64,000 nt of DNA from an uncultured Oscillospiraceae bacterium (GTDB lineage: Bacteria > Bacillota > Clostridia > Oscillospirales > Oscillospiraceae), in assembly GCA_934591635.1 (NCBI GenBank), contig CAKTPI010000002.1, positions 62,001 through 126,000 on the forward strand. The letters run 5' to 3'. Shown here piece by piece: positions 31,649 to 40,212 of the stretch. The notes under the pieces were generated by a model, which made no database searches, had not been told where the DNA came from, and saw nothing but the letters and a program-made list of their open reading frames with translations. The position numbers and the translations under genes were made by a program. Numbering within the stretch: position 1 is the stretch's first letter; each line of letters begins with the position of its first letter.

Positions 31649-33215
31649 GCGCTGGGCTGCTGCGGTGTGCCTGGTGCTGGCGGTGCTGTGCTGCGTCCAT
31701 GCTCAAGCGGAGACTCAGGAGCCATTTCTTCCGGATGGCAGCGGCGATATGCTGCTGGTGCACGATGCAGCCCCGGGCAGCAATAAGGAAAAGCAGGTGG
31801 AGCATCTGGTCACCATGGCTGCCGCTTTAGGCAAAGTGGTGGATTACGGCACCCAGACAGAGTGCTTGGATGCACTGAATCAATATGATTATGTGGTGCT
31901 CTACGATTTGGAGCAGTTGGAAAAGGAATTCAGCGCGGCTCTCAAGAAAACGGATGCCGGGCTGATGATCATCGGCGGCGGTACTCTGCGGCAATATCTG
32001 ACGGCGTGCCATCTGGGCAAGCGCATTCTGGGGGAGGAAGCCCAGCACAGCGGCAAATTTACCTATACATTCCCCACGGGAAAGGAATATTCCTGCATTG
32101 CTCGCTGGGAATCGCTCTTTACGCTGCGTACCGTCGGCTATGAAAATGGCACCATCCAGGCCGGAAATACCAGCTACCCGTTCTGCGTTCAGATTGCGGG
32201 GGCACGGTTTATCCCACTCACGGATATGAGCCAGGCGCTGATCCGGGCAGCGGTGATGGAGGAGCTTACGCAATGGATGTGGCCCTATCGGGACAGTCCC
32301 AAGGCCTATGCCCAGTTCCTGGTGATGGATGGAGTGTATCCCTTTATGCCTGCCGCTCAGGTGTTGGAAATGGTGGAGCAGATGCAGGATGCAGGGGTTC
32401 CTTATGTGATATCCGTGATGCCGCTGACCGGCAATTATGACTACCCGGCCATGAAGCAATTCTGCCAGGTACTTTCTCTGGCCCAGAGCCAGGGGGCAAC
32501 GATTATTCTCCATGCGCCCATCATTCATAAAACGGTGGAGGACGACCAGGAGCTGTATGAACGGCTGACGGATATGACCCTTGCTTATATTCAAAACGGT
32601 GTCTACCCTGTGGGCATTCAGGTGCCTGCCTCCTGGCTGAACCGGGAGCCCTATCTGACGGTGCTGGGACGGTATAACACAGTGTTTGTCTATGACGACG
32701 GTCAGCCAACCTATTTTGATTTGGAAGCTCACACCGGGAAGGCTTCCCGGCAGGGGCACCAACTGGTGTTTCCCAGAATCGATGTGGATGCAGAGGGCAT
32801 CTCCCAGCTGCAATGCTACGCTTCGGCCACCTATGTGGATTGCAGCAGCGGGGCGGAACTCCTGCTGCGCTATGCGGAAGCCGGCCGGGAGGGCGGCAAT
32901 CCCTTTGCGGATTTGAAGGGGTACAATCACCAGGTGTGGCTGAATGACTACAGCCTGACTTATGAAAACCGAACAGTATATCTCAATGGTGAGCGGAAGG
33001 AAACCACCTTCCAGCCATTGGAATACGATACGGACTTTGATTTTCGCCGCAGTGCGCTGACCCGCATTTCTGTGGATTTGGCAAATGAGAGCCATTTCCT
33101 GCTGCTGGTGGTTGCGGTCCTGATGGTCGTGTTCCTGCTGGGTATTGTGTATGCCCGGAGGCAAATGCGGCGGCGCTTCCTGGATGGAGGAAACAGGGGG
33201 AGGGATAAAGAATGA
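31626..33215 (+). CDS. Exported, membrane-anchored DUF2334 polysaccharide-deacetylase-like protein
   Basis: A 529-residue protein with a signal peptide (residues 1-28, cleavage after AQA), an N-terminal extracellular domain (DMLLVHDAAPGS, then LMIIGGGTLRQYL, resembling a flavodoxin/GATase-like fold), a DUF2334 domain from about 225 (FLVMDGVYPFMPAAQVLEMV, ISVMPLTGNYDYP, ATIILHAPIIH) and a C-terminal helix (about 491-510) with a basic tail. DUF2334 is related to CE4 polysaccharide deacetylases; the D235 and the histidines H296/H301 would be the metal ligands. It faces outside, beside a glycan synthase, and may deacetylate or otherwise tailor the emerging polymer, as PelA does in Pel systems. 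The start ATG 31626 has SD GAAGG. Confidence 0.8.
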   Translation: MRCSMMFKRWAAAVCLVLAVLCCVHAQAETQEPFLPDGSGDMLLVHDAAPGSNKEKQVEHLVTMAAALGKVVDYGTQTECLDALNQYDYVVLYDLEQLEKEFSAALKKTDAGLMIIGGGTLRQYLTACHLGKRILGEEAQHSGKFTYTFPTGKEYSCIARWESLFTLRTVGYENGTIQAGNTSYPFCVQIAGARFIPLTDMSQALIRAAVMEELTQWMWPYRDSPKAYAQFLVMDGVYPFMPAAQVLEMVEQMQDAGVPYVISVMPLTGNYDYPAMKQFCQVLSLAQSQGATIILHAPIIHKTVEDDQELYERLTDMTLAYIQNGVYPVGIQVPASWLNREPYLTVLGRYNTVFVYDDGQPTYFDLEAHTGKASRQGHQLVFPRIDVDAEGISQLQCYASATYVDCSSGAELLLRYAEAGREGGNPFADLKGYNHQVWLNDYSLTYENRTVYLNGERKETTFQPLEYDTDFDFRRSALTRISVDLANESHFLLLVVAVLMVVFLLGIVYARRQMRRRFLDGGNRGRDKE

Positions 33216-34531
33216 CCCTGATTGACGGTATCTCTCTATATGCAATCATATCCATTTGGCTGCTGATGTTTATGAACGCCGTGCTGTCCATCGGCGGCTT
33301 CATCTACTATATGCGAGTGGAAAAACAGGGCAGAGGCGCCCCGCTCAAGGAGTATCCCACGGTGAGCATTCTGGTACCGGCCCATAACGAGGCGCTGGTC
33401 ATTGTCCGCACGGTGCGGGCGCTGCTGAATCTGGAATATCCTGAGGATCGCTACGAGATCATTGTAATCAACGATAATTCCACCGATGACACCGCCGAGA
33501 AGCTGGAAGAGGTGCAGCGGGAATTTCCGGATCGGAAGCTGATCGTCATTTCCACCGGCCCTGAGGTGGGCGGCAAGGGAAAGTCAAATGCGTTGAACAT
33601 CGGTTTTTCCGTGTCCAGCGGAGAGGTCATTGCCATCTATGATGCTGATAATACCCCGCAGCCGGATGCCCTGGCGATTCTGGTGGAAAATCTGGTGCAG
33701 GATGATAAGATCGGTGCAGTCATCGGCAAGTTCCGTACCCGCAACCGCAATGCGTCCCTGCTGAGCCGGTTTGTGAATATTGAGACCCTGGCCTATCAGG
33801 TGATGAATCAGGCGGGGCGGTACTTCTTCTTTAAGCTTTGCACCATTCCCGGCACCAATTATGTTATCCGCCGCTCCCTGATTGAGGAGATCGGCGGCTG
33901 GGATACCAAGGCACTGTCTGAGGATACGGAGATCAGCTTCCGCCTCTATCGTATGGGCTACTATATCAAGCACATGCCGCTGGCAGTCACCTGGGAACAG
34001 GAGCCGCATTTGCTGAATGTGTGGTTCCGGCAGCGCACCCGGTGGGCAAAGGGCAATCTCTATGTGCTGGCGAAGAACATGCGCTATATCTTTGACCCTA
34101 CCGCCGGCCCCATGCGGCTGGACGTGGTGTATTACCTCATTGTGTATGTTCTGATGATGTCGTCTCTGGTGATTTCGGACTATATCTTCATCGGCGGCAT
34201 CTTGGGCTTTGTCCACGTGACCCTGGGGGGCTTCTCCACCATGCTGTGGGGCATGGCGATTGCGGTGTTTGTGTGCAACATGATGCTGACACTGTCTACA
34301 GAGAAGAATGAGTTTACGTTCCAGTCGGCGCTGCTGTGCCTGCTGATGCTGTTTACCTATGCAAAGCTCTGGGTGTTCGTGGTTCTCAAGGCCCTGTGGC
34401 TGAGCTTTGAAGACCAGGTGTTTCACCGGGAAGTCAAGTGGGATAAAACTGTCCGCTATGAGGAGACAACGGATACGTCCGATGAGGAGGCGGCCCTCCA
34501 GGAGGAGCTGCTCCATAAGAAAGGAAGGTAA
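33212..34531 (+). CDS. Processive family 2 glycosyltransferase (BcsA/cellulose-synthase-like)
   Basis: A 439-residue membrane glycosyltransferase. One N-terminal helix (about 8-32) is followed by the GT2 catalytic domain: VSILVPAHNEALVIVRTVRA, NDNSTDDT with D88, DADN (144-147), SEDTE (236-240, catalytic base) and QRTRW (274-278), the D,D,D,QxxRW signature of processive synthases. Three or four helices follow, then a charged tail. There is no PilZ domain, so any c-di-GMP control must come from elsewhere, possibly the degenerate GGDEF protein two genes upstream. The product may be a beta-glucan or a poly-N-acetylhexosamine; the motifs do not decide. It overlaps both neighbours closely (ATGA with the DUF2334 gene). 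Confidence 0.93.
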   Translation: MTLIDGISLYAIISIWLLMFMNAVLSIGGFIYYMRVEKQGRGAPLKEYPTVSILVPAHNEALVIVRTVRALLNLEYPEDRYEIIVINDNSTDDTAEKLEEVQREFPDRKLIVISTGPEVGGKGKSNALNIGFSVSSGEVIAIYDADNTPQPDALAILVENLVQDDKIGAVIGKFRTRNRNASLLSRFVNIETLAYQVMNQAGRYFFFKLCTIPGTNYVIRRSLIEEIGGWDTKALSEDTEISFRLYRMGYYIKHMPLAVTWEQEPHLLNVWFRQRTRWAKGNLYVLAKNMRYIFDPTAGPMRLDVVYYLIVYVLMMSSLVISDYIFIGGILGFVHVTLGGFSTMLWGMAIAVFVCNMMLTLSTEKNEFTFQSALLCLLMLFTYAKLWVFVVLKALWLSFEDQVFHREVKWDKTVRYEETTDTSDEEAALQEELLHKKGR

Positions 34532-34535
34532 CTGT

Positions 34536-36728
34536 ATGCGAATTTGGAAGATGATGCTCCGGGCTGCGGCCGGTGTGCTGGCGTTTGCCCTGCTGGCTGC
34601 ATTCCCATCCGCATGGGCAACCGGGGTGGATGACAGCGCCAGAGATGTGCTGTCCACCGTCACGGCTACCAATCCCGAGGATGCGGATGCACCGGTGACA
34701 GAGCCTGCCATTCACACCGCACCCTACTTCAAGGATTTTTCTTATGGGCAGAATATCCTTTTCAGCGGGATTTTCAAGACCAACCGGTTTTACTTCCAGG
34801 TTCCCACCTATTGGAAGGTGCAGTATGTCTATGCCCAAATCGAGGTGGAGCTGAGCCAGCTGATTCAGGATGTGCCCGCTTCCCTGACATTTATGCTGAA
34901 TGAAGATCCGGTGGCAACCTACCGGATGGATTACCGCAGCGGCAGCACCCAGGTGTTCTATGTGGAAATTCCCTTGGAGTATTTGCGGGATGGCTACAAT
35001 TCTTTTGATATCACTGGCTATGTCCGGCTGTATGACGATGAGGGGTGTATTGATGACTTCTCCGGTGCCAACTGGATCAGCGTGCGCAGTTCCTCCTTTG
35101 TCCAGGTGGGCTATGATATCAAGGATCCTGCCTGCAGGATTTCTGCTTATCCCTATCCCTTTATCTCCAGCCTGAATGAGAACGGCAGCGAAACTGAAAT
35201 CCTGGTCTCTGACAGCTGCGATCCCCAGGAATTGGCAGCAGCGCTGCTGCTGCGGGCGGACTTGGGCAGCGAGACCCAGCTGGAGGACCGCATTACGTTA
35301 GCCCGGCAGTCCGACAGCACCGGCAAGGCAAAGCACCGGCTGGTGGTGGGCCTGCGGCAGAATCTCAGCGAGTCTTACCGCTCCATGGCGGAGGTAGTAG
35401 CAGCGGGGGAGAGCCTGGAAACAAAGGCCATGGTCTTCTTTATGAAAGAGGGGGATATGGATACCCTGCTCATCACCTCGGACAGCGGCGATGCCCTGAT
35501 GGAGGCAGCCATGATGCTGCTGGACGATGACCGGGTTAGCCAGGAGACCTCTGACTTGGCCTTTGTCCGGGAACATGCGGCGGATGCCATCCGGGCGCAG
35601 AACAGCACCGGCCTGGATGCCGGGCGAATGAGCCTGAATTCTCTGCTGGATTCCGGCCTGTCCTTTGTAGGCCCCTTCCACCAGACGGGAGACATCTATC
35701 TGCCATTCTCCGGAGGCTATGTGCTGGCCGAGTCCGGTATGGTGGATCTGAAATTCCGTTACAGCGAGAATCTGGATTTTAACCGCTCCATGGTAACGGT
35801 ATACTGGGGCGATGTGCCGGTTTGCAGCAAGCGGCTGACAAAAGAGAATGCCGGTGGGGACACCCTGTCCTTCACCATGCCCCAGGATGTGGTGGGCAGC
35901 TACGCCGGCAAGATTTCCATCGCCTTTGATCTGGAAATCCCCGATTTGTTCTGCACCCCCAGAATGGATGAAATGCCCTGGGCCTATGTCACTGGGGACT
36001 CTACCTTCTACCTGCCCGTGGGGGCGGGAGGAAGCTACTCCCTGGATCAGCGCCCCTACCCCTTTGAAGTATCCAACCGGTTTAATGAGCTGAATGTGGT
36101 CATTCCGGATCATATCACAGCGGCAGAACTGGATGCTTTGGGCCGGGTCATTGCCCTTTACGGTGAACAGCCCTCTCCCTACGGCAGCCTGACGGTCAGT
36201 CTGGCCTCTGCCCTTGCGGAGAAAGAGGATAAGGGCGGCAATCTGATTGTGCTGGGCACCTATGAGGATAACAGCATGATCCGGGAGCTGAACACCCATT
36301 TGGGCTTCCGCTTCAGCGATGACGGCAGCCGCTTCCTGAGCAACGATTCCATGGTGCTTTCCGATGGCTATGCGGCCAGCATCAGTGCTCTCCAGCTCTT
36401 CCCGTCCCCTTATGCCGAGGACCGTGCTGTACTGGTGGTGGGGGCGCTGGACGATGCGGGAATGGAAAATCTGCACGATTTCCTGTGTAATTCTGAAAAT
36501 GTATGGAAGCTGGAAAAGGATACCGTCCTGGTGGATACAGAGCAGCAGGTGCGTACCTTTGAACTGGCCGAAAAACGCAGCAGCGTGGCAACGCCTATTT
36601 TGAAGCGCATGCTGGAAACCAACCGGGAGGCGGCAATCTTTACCCTGGTTGCTACCGGGGTGATGGTTCTGCTGCTGTTGGCAGTGATTCTGATTCTGAT
36701 CCGCATTTATTGGAGGCAGAAAAAATAG
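34536..36728 (+). CDS. BcsB-like periplasmic-type glycan synthase partner
   Basis: A 730-residue exported protein with signal peptide (to about residue 28), a long extracellular region and one C-terminal helix (about 702-725) ending WRQKK. The carbohydrate-binding-like domains show BcsB traits: FQVPTYWKVQYVYAQIEVEL, PASLTFMLNEDPVATYR, IPLEYLRDGYNSFDITGYVR, and a second set from DRPYPFEVS-like sequence onward. In cellulose systems BcsB's tail helix anchors it to BcsA and its ectodomain guides the chain. Position directly after the GT2 supports that role in a monoderm. ATG 34536 is preferred with SD GGAAGG; the upstream extension is just overlap with the GT2 gene. Confidence 0.85.
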   Translation: MRIWKMMLRAAAGVLAFALLAAFPSAWATGVDDSARDVLSTVTATNPEDADAPVTEPAIHTAPYFKDFSYGQNILFSGIFKTNRFYFQVPTYWKVQYVYAQIEVELSQLIQDVPASLTFMLNEDPVATYRMDYRSGSTQVFYVEIPLEYLRDGYNSFDITGYVRLYDDEGCIDDFSGANWISVRSSSFVQVGYDIKDPACRISAYPYPFISSLNENGSETEILVSDSCDPQELAAALLLRADLGSETQLEDRITLARQSDSTGKAKHRLVVGLRQNLSESYRSMAEVVAAGESLETKAMVFFMKEGDMDTLLITSDSGDALMEAAMMLLDDDRVSQETSDLAFVREHAADAIRAQNSTGLDAGRMSLNSLLDSGLSFVGPFHQTGDIYLPFSGGYVLAESGMVDLKFRYSENLDFNRSMVTVYWGDVPVCSKRLTKENAGGDTLSFTMPQDVVGSYAGKISIAFDLEIPDLFCTPRMDEMPWAYVTGDSTFYLPVGAGGSYSLDQRPYPFEVSNRFNELNVVIPDHITAAELDALGRVIALYGEQPSPYGSLTVSLASALAEKEDKGGNLIVLGTYEDNSMIRELNTHLGFRFSDDGSRFLSNDSMVLSDGYAASISALQLFPSPYAEDRAVLVVGALDDAGMENLHDFLCNSENVWKLEKDTVLVDTEQQVRTFELAEKRSSVATPILKRMLETNREAAIFTLVATGVMVLLLLAVILILIRIYWRQKK

Positions 36729-36749
36729 GATAACCAAGGGGTGAGTCCG

Positions 36750-38528
36750 ATGAAACCAAAGAAGAATGTATTTGGATACTTTGTGAATATTCTGTTCTTA
36801 CTGGGCGTCCTGTACGCACTGGTGTGCGGCGTGGGCAGCCTGGGAGAGGGTCGGGAGTACCCCTATCTGATGCGCGGCGCGTTTTTCCTGCTGCTTCTGG
36901 CTGCCTGGGGCCTGCTCAACGGCGGGTTGGCGCTGGCAGCTCGGCTGGAATGGGAGGATATCGCAGTAACCCACCGGCGGGTTCTGAACACGGTGGAGGC
37001 AGTGTTTGTCCTGGCAGTCCTGGGGGCTGCGGCCTGGGTGCGGCTGAAGGCGATATCCGCGTTTCCCATGCAGCCTGCTTCAGACTTTAAGACTTACTAT
37101 GAGATTGCAGACTTGCTGAACAAGGGAACAATTCAGAAAGATGGTGCGGGTTATTGCGATTATATCGCCATGTTTCCCCATGTGTACGGCTACCCCCATT
37201 TCCTGTCAATCCTGTTTCGCCTTTTTGGCACCGGTGTCTCCGTGGGGCAGTACGCTAATGTGGTGCTGTCTGTGGTGACGGTGCTGCTGGTGTACCGCAC
37301 CGGACGTCTGGCGGGGGGGCGTCTGGCTGGGCTGACGGCATTGCTGCTGTCTGCTTTCTGGCCGTCCCAAGTGCTGTATTCCACCCAGCTGGCCAGCGAG
37401 TTTCTGTTCTCCTTCCTGATGATGCTGGGGGTATACCTGTTCGTACTTTCTTTGAAGGTGTGCAGTGCACAGATGGCACATCCCGGATTTGGGGTGCTGC
37501 TGTATATCGCAATCGGTGTGGTGCTGGGCTTCTGTGCCACGGTGCGTCCTATGGCCCTGATTGTGGTTATTACCATTATTTTGTGTATTTTCCCTCAAAA
37601 GCTGTTCCTGAGTGCCGAAAAGTCCCAAAACCCGTCCATTTCCCTGATGATCATCTCCCGGGGCTGGATGCGGTGCCTGGTGGTGCTGCTGTGCTATGTG
37701 CTCATTACCGCCGGTACCAACATTACCATCCAGCAGACGGTGGATCGTAAACTGGCTTCCGGCAGCACCTCCTTTGGATATAACCTGCTGGTTGGCCTGA
37801 ATACTGCTTCCGAGGGTGGCTGGAATGCGGAGGATGCCAATTATCTTTACGATACCTATGCAGCCACCGGTGACGCCGGGCAGGCGCATCTGGCCTGTCG
37901 GGATTTGGCCGTGCAGCGCCTGAAAGGCGGCCTGGACGGGATGTTTAATCTCTTCCTGCGGAAGTACCAGGTCCTTTGGGGCAATGACGACTACGGCGGC
38001 ACCTGGAATATTGTCTTCCTAAATGAGCAGGGAAATCTGACGCCAGAGCGGGAGCAATTTTTGTATTCTTCCCGGGATTGGGGCAACCTTTTTTACCTGC
38101 TGTGCTTTGCCTTTGCGGGCATTGGCGGGATTTTCCTGTGGCGCAAGGGCAACGATGTGGAATATGTGTTTATACTGATTTTTGTGGGTACGGTGGGCAT
38201 GCACCTGTTTGTGGAGAGCCAGAACCGCTATCATTATCATGCCCTTTTTATGCTGGCACTGCTTGCCGGGTGCGCGGTGCATGAAATTTACCGAATGAAC
38301 CGTGCCAAGGTGCTGAAGCTCCGGGAGGAGCGGGAAGCAAAGCGGGCAGCCCTGCGGGAAAAGCAGGAACGGGTCAGCAAAATGCAGCGGGATGAGGAGG
38401 AGCTTACCCACCTGCGGGAGGAAGCCATGCAAAGCAAGTTTGACATGAAGGACGCTCTGGAGCGGAACCTGATCCGGGTCAGCGTGACGGAAGCCTACCG
38501 GCAAGAGGATAAGGACGATGAGACGTAA
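36750..38528 (+). CDS. GT-C/ArnT-like membrane glycosyltransferase with C-terminal coiled coil
   Basis: A 592-residue protein with about eleven helices. After helix 3 the outward loop contains FPMQPASDFKTYYEIADLL, in which the Asp-Phe pair resembles the catalytic DE/DD of GT39/ArnT-like enzymes using polyprenyl-phosphate sugars. The last 100 residues form a highly charged, probably coiled-coil cytoplasmic tail (LKLREEREAKRAALREKQER and following). The earlier GTG 36741 is less well spaced from AAGGGG than ATG 36750. It may transfer side-chain sugars, perhaps from the undecaprenyl-phosphate hexose made by the GtrB-like enzyme at the operon's end. Ends with an 11-bp overlap with the next gene. 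Confidence 0.78.
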   Translation: MKPKKNVFGYFVNILFLLGVLYALVCGVGSLGEGREYPYLMRGAFFLLLLAAWGLLNGGLALAARLEWEDIAVTHRRVLNTVEAVFVLAVLGAAAWVRLKAISAFPMQPASDFKTYYEIADLLNKGTIQKDGAGYCDYIAMFPHVYGYPHFLSILFRLFGTGVSVGQYANVVLSVVTVLLVYRTGRLAGGRLAGLTALLLSAFWPSQVLYSTQLASEFLFSFLMMLGVYLFVLSLKVCSAQMAHPGFGVLLYIAIGVVLGFCATVRPMALIVVITIILCIFPQKLFLSAEKSQNPSISLMIISRGWMRCLVVLLCYVLITAGTNITIQQTVDRKLASGSTSFGYNLLVGLNTASEGGWNAEDANYLYDTYAATGDAGQAHLACRDLAVQRLKGGLDGMFNLFLRKYQVLWGNDDYGGTWNIVFLNEQGNLTPEREQFLYSSRDWGNLFYLLCFAFAGIGGIFLWRKGNDVEYVFILIFVGTVGMHLFVESQNRYHYHALFMLALLAGCAVHEIYRMNRAKVLKLREEREAKRAALREKQERVSKMQRDEEELTHLREEAMQSKFDMKDALERNLIRVSVTEAYRQEDKDDET

Positions 38529-40152
38529 TACCCGCTCCCGGCTGGAGAACGTGGTGGTGGCGCTGGCGATCCTGGTAATTCTGGCAGATGCGGTGGGGAT
38601 ATGGTTCCTGCTGAGAAAGCGGCGGGAGCAGCCCCCGGTCCCCACGGAACCGGTGACGGAGGCCCCTACCGAAGCGCCTACCGAGCCGGCCCTCTCCGGC
38701 CCGGAGTTCTTCCTGCCGGAGCACCTGGCTTTTGGCGAAAAGCTTCCGGTCACGACCTTTCAGAATGGAGCAGGGGAGACCGTGGATTTATTGGAGGCCT
38801 ACCCCGGAGAAAGGCTGGTGCTGATGTACTGGGGCAGCTGGTGCCCCTATTGCGAGGAGCAACTGGAGCAGCTGGAGACTTTTGCGGAATTGGCTGCGGC
38901 AGAAGATGCCCGGCTGATTCTGGTGAACAAAACCGATGCCGCAAAGGAAGAGACCATCCAGAAGGGGGAGCAGTACTTAGCGGATAAGGGCTGGCTCCGG
39001 TATGACCATGTGTATGATGCAGACTTGAATGCCTATCGGGCCTATGGCATGAAGCGCATTCCTACAACCATTATGGTGGATGGGGATGGCTATGTCCGCG
39101 GCACGGTGAGCAGTGTACTGGATGGAGCGACTTTTGCGGCCTTTTTGGAGCGGGCGCTGTATGGAAACGCAAAGCAGCAGCTTGCCTTTTTGGAGAATCA
39201 CATGATGAATGCGGCGGGGGGCGTGTATACTGCTTTCCGCAATTCTTCCGGAACTTCGCCAAAGGGGCACGATGTGCTCAGCGAATCCATGGGCCTGCTG
39301 ATGTGCTGCGCGGTGCAGCTGGAAAACAAAAATCTGTTTGACCGGTGCTGGAATTATTTGACCGAGACCATGCAGCGGGACGGTCTCTTTGCTTGGTATG
39401 CGGCGGAGGACGGCACCCAAGGAACCTCCAATGCCCTGCTGGATGACCTGCGCATTGCAAGAGCCCTGAATGAAGCAAACGAAAAATGGGGCGGATATGA
39501 CGCGGCGCTGACGAGTCTGGCGGAAGGAATCCTGGAAAAGAATACTTACCAGAACCGCCTTTGCTCCTTTTATGATTTCCGTCAGAAAAAATCCGGCAGT
39601 ACCATTTCTCTGACCTACGGAGATTTTGAGACACTGGACTGGCTCGCAGAAATACAGCCGGCGTTTGTCACTTTGCGGGAGGACTTGCTGCAAACTGTGC
39701 AGAATGGCTTCATCGGGGTGGATTTTCCCCTGTATTATGCTACCTATGATTACAAAACAAAAGCCTACAGCACGGACAGCCTGAACACAGCGGAGGCCCT
39801 GCTGACGGTTTATCATTTAAGTGAAATCGGGCTTGCCCGGGAAGAGACCCTGAACTGGCTGAAAAATGCCCTGCAAAATGGCACCCTGGCAGCCCGCTAT
39901 CAGGTGGACGGCACGGTGGAGCCGGGGTATCAGTACGATTCTACTGCGGTGTTTGCCATTGCGGCCCTGATCGGCCAGCGTACCGGGGATGGGGAGCTGT
40001 ATCGCTTGGCAAGAAGTGCCATGGAGCGTACCTATGTATCGGATACGGAGAGCTTCTTCTGCGGCGCCTTTACCCAGGGGGGAGATTTGCAGGCCTTTGA
40101 CCAGCTGCTGCCCCTGACGGTGTACGCCGGCAGCGGCGATGCGAAATTCTGA
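38518..40152 (+). CDS. Membrane-anchored thioredoxin-GH8 fusion protein
   Basis: A 544-residue protein in three parts. Residues 10-32 are a signal anchor, followed by a Thr/Pro/Glu linker. Residues about 70-210 are a TlpA/ResA-like thioredoxin domain with YWGSWCPYCEEQ (Cys109, Cys112) and the cis-proline loop KRIPTTIMVDGDG. From about 225 an alpha/alpha-barrel resembles GH8 glucanases such as BcsZ: SESMGLLMCCAV with the putative acid Glu256, FDRCWNYLTETMQ, and LLDDLRIARALNEANEKWG with Asp310. A BcsZ-like hydrolase is expected beside a BcsA/BcsB pair, where it trims the polymer. The attached thioredoxin is unusual and I know of no characterised example. The weaker point is the GH8 base, which I could not place. 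Confidence 0.75.
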   Translation: MRRNTRSRLENVVVALAILVILADAVGIWFLLRKRREQPPVPTEPVTEAPTEAPTEPALSGPEFFLPEHLAFGEKLPVTTFQNGAGETVDLLEAYPGERLVLMYWGSWCPYCEEQLEQLETFAELAAAEDARLILVNKTDAAKEETIQKGEQYLADKGWLRYDHVYDADLNAYRAYGMKRIPTTIMVDGDGYVRGTVSSVLDGATFAAFLERALYGNAKQQLAFLENHMMNAAGGVYTAFRNSSGTSPKGHDVLSESMGLLMCCAVQLENKNLFDRCWNYLTETMQRDGLFAWYAAEDGTQGTSNALLDDLRIARALNEANEKWGGYDAALTSLAEGILEKNTYQNRLCSFYDFRQKKSGSTISLTYGDFETLDWLAEIQPAFVTLREDLLQTVQNGFIGVDFPLYYATYDYKTKAYSTDSLNTAEALLTVYHLSEIGLAREETLNWLKNALQNGTLAARYQVDGTVEPGYQYDSTAVFAIAALIGQRTGDGELYRLARSAMERTYVSDTESFFCGAFTQGGDLQAFDQLLPLTVYAGSGDAKF

Positions 40153-40212
40153 CGGCTTTCGCCATGACTTGATGACAGAGCGCGAAATCAAATATGCAGA
40201 GGTGGAGCGGAG

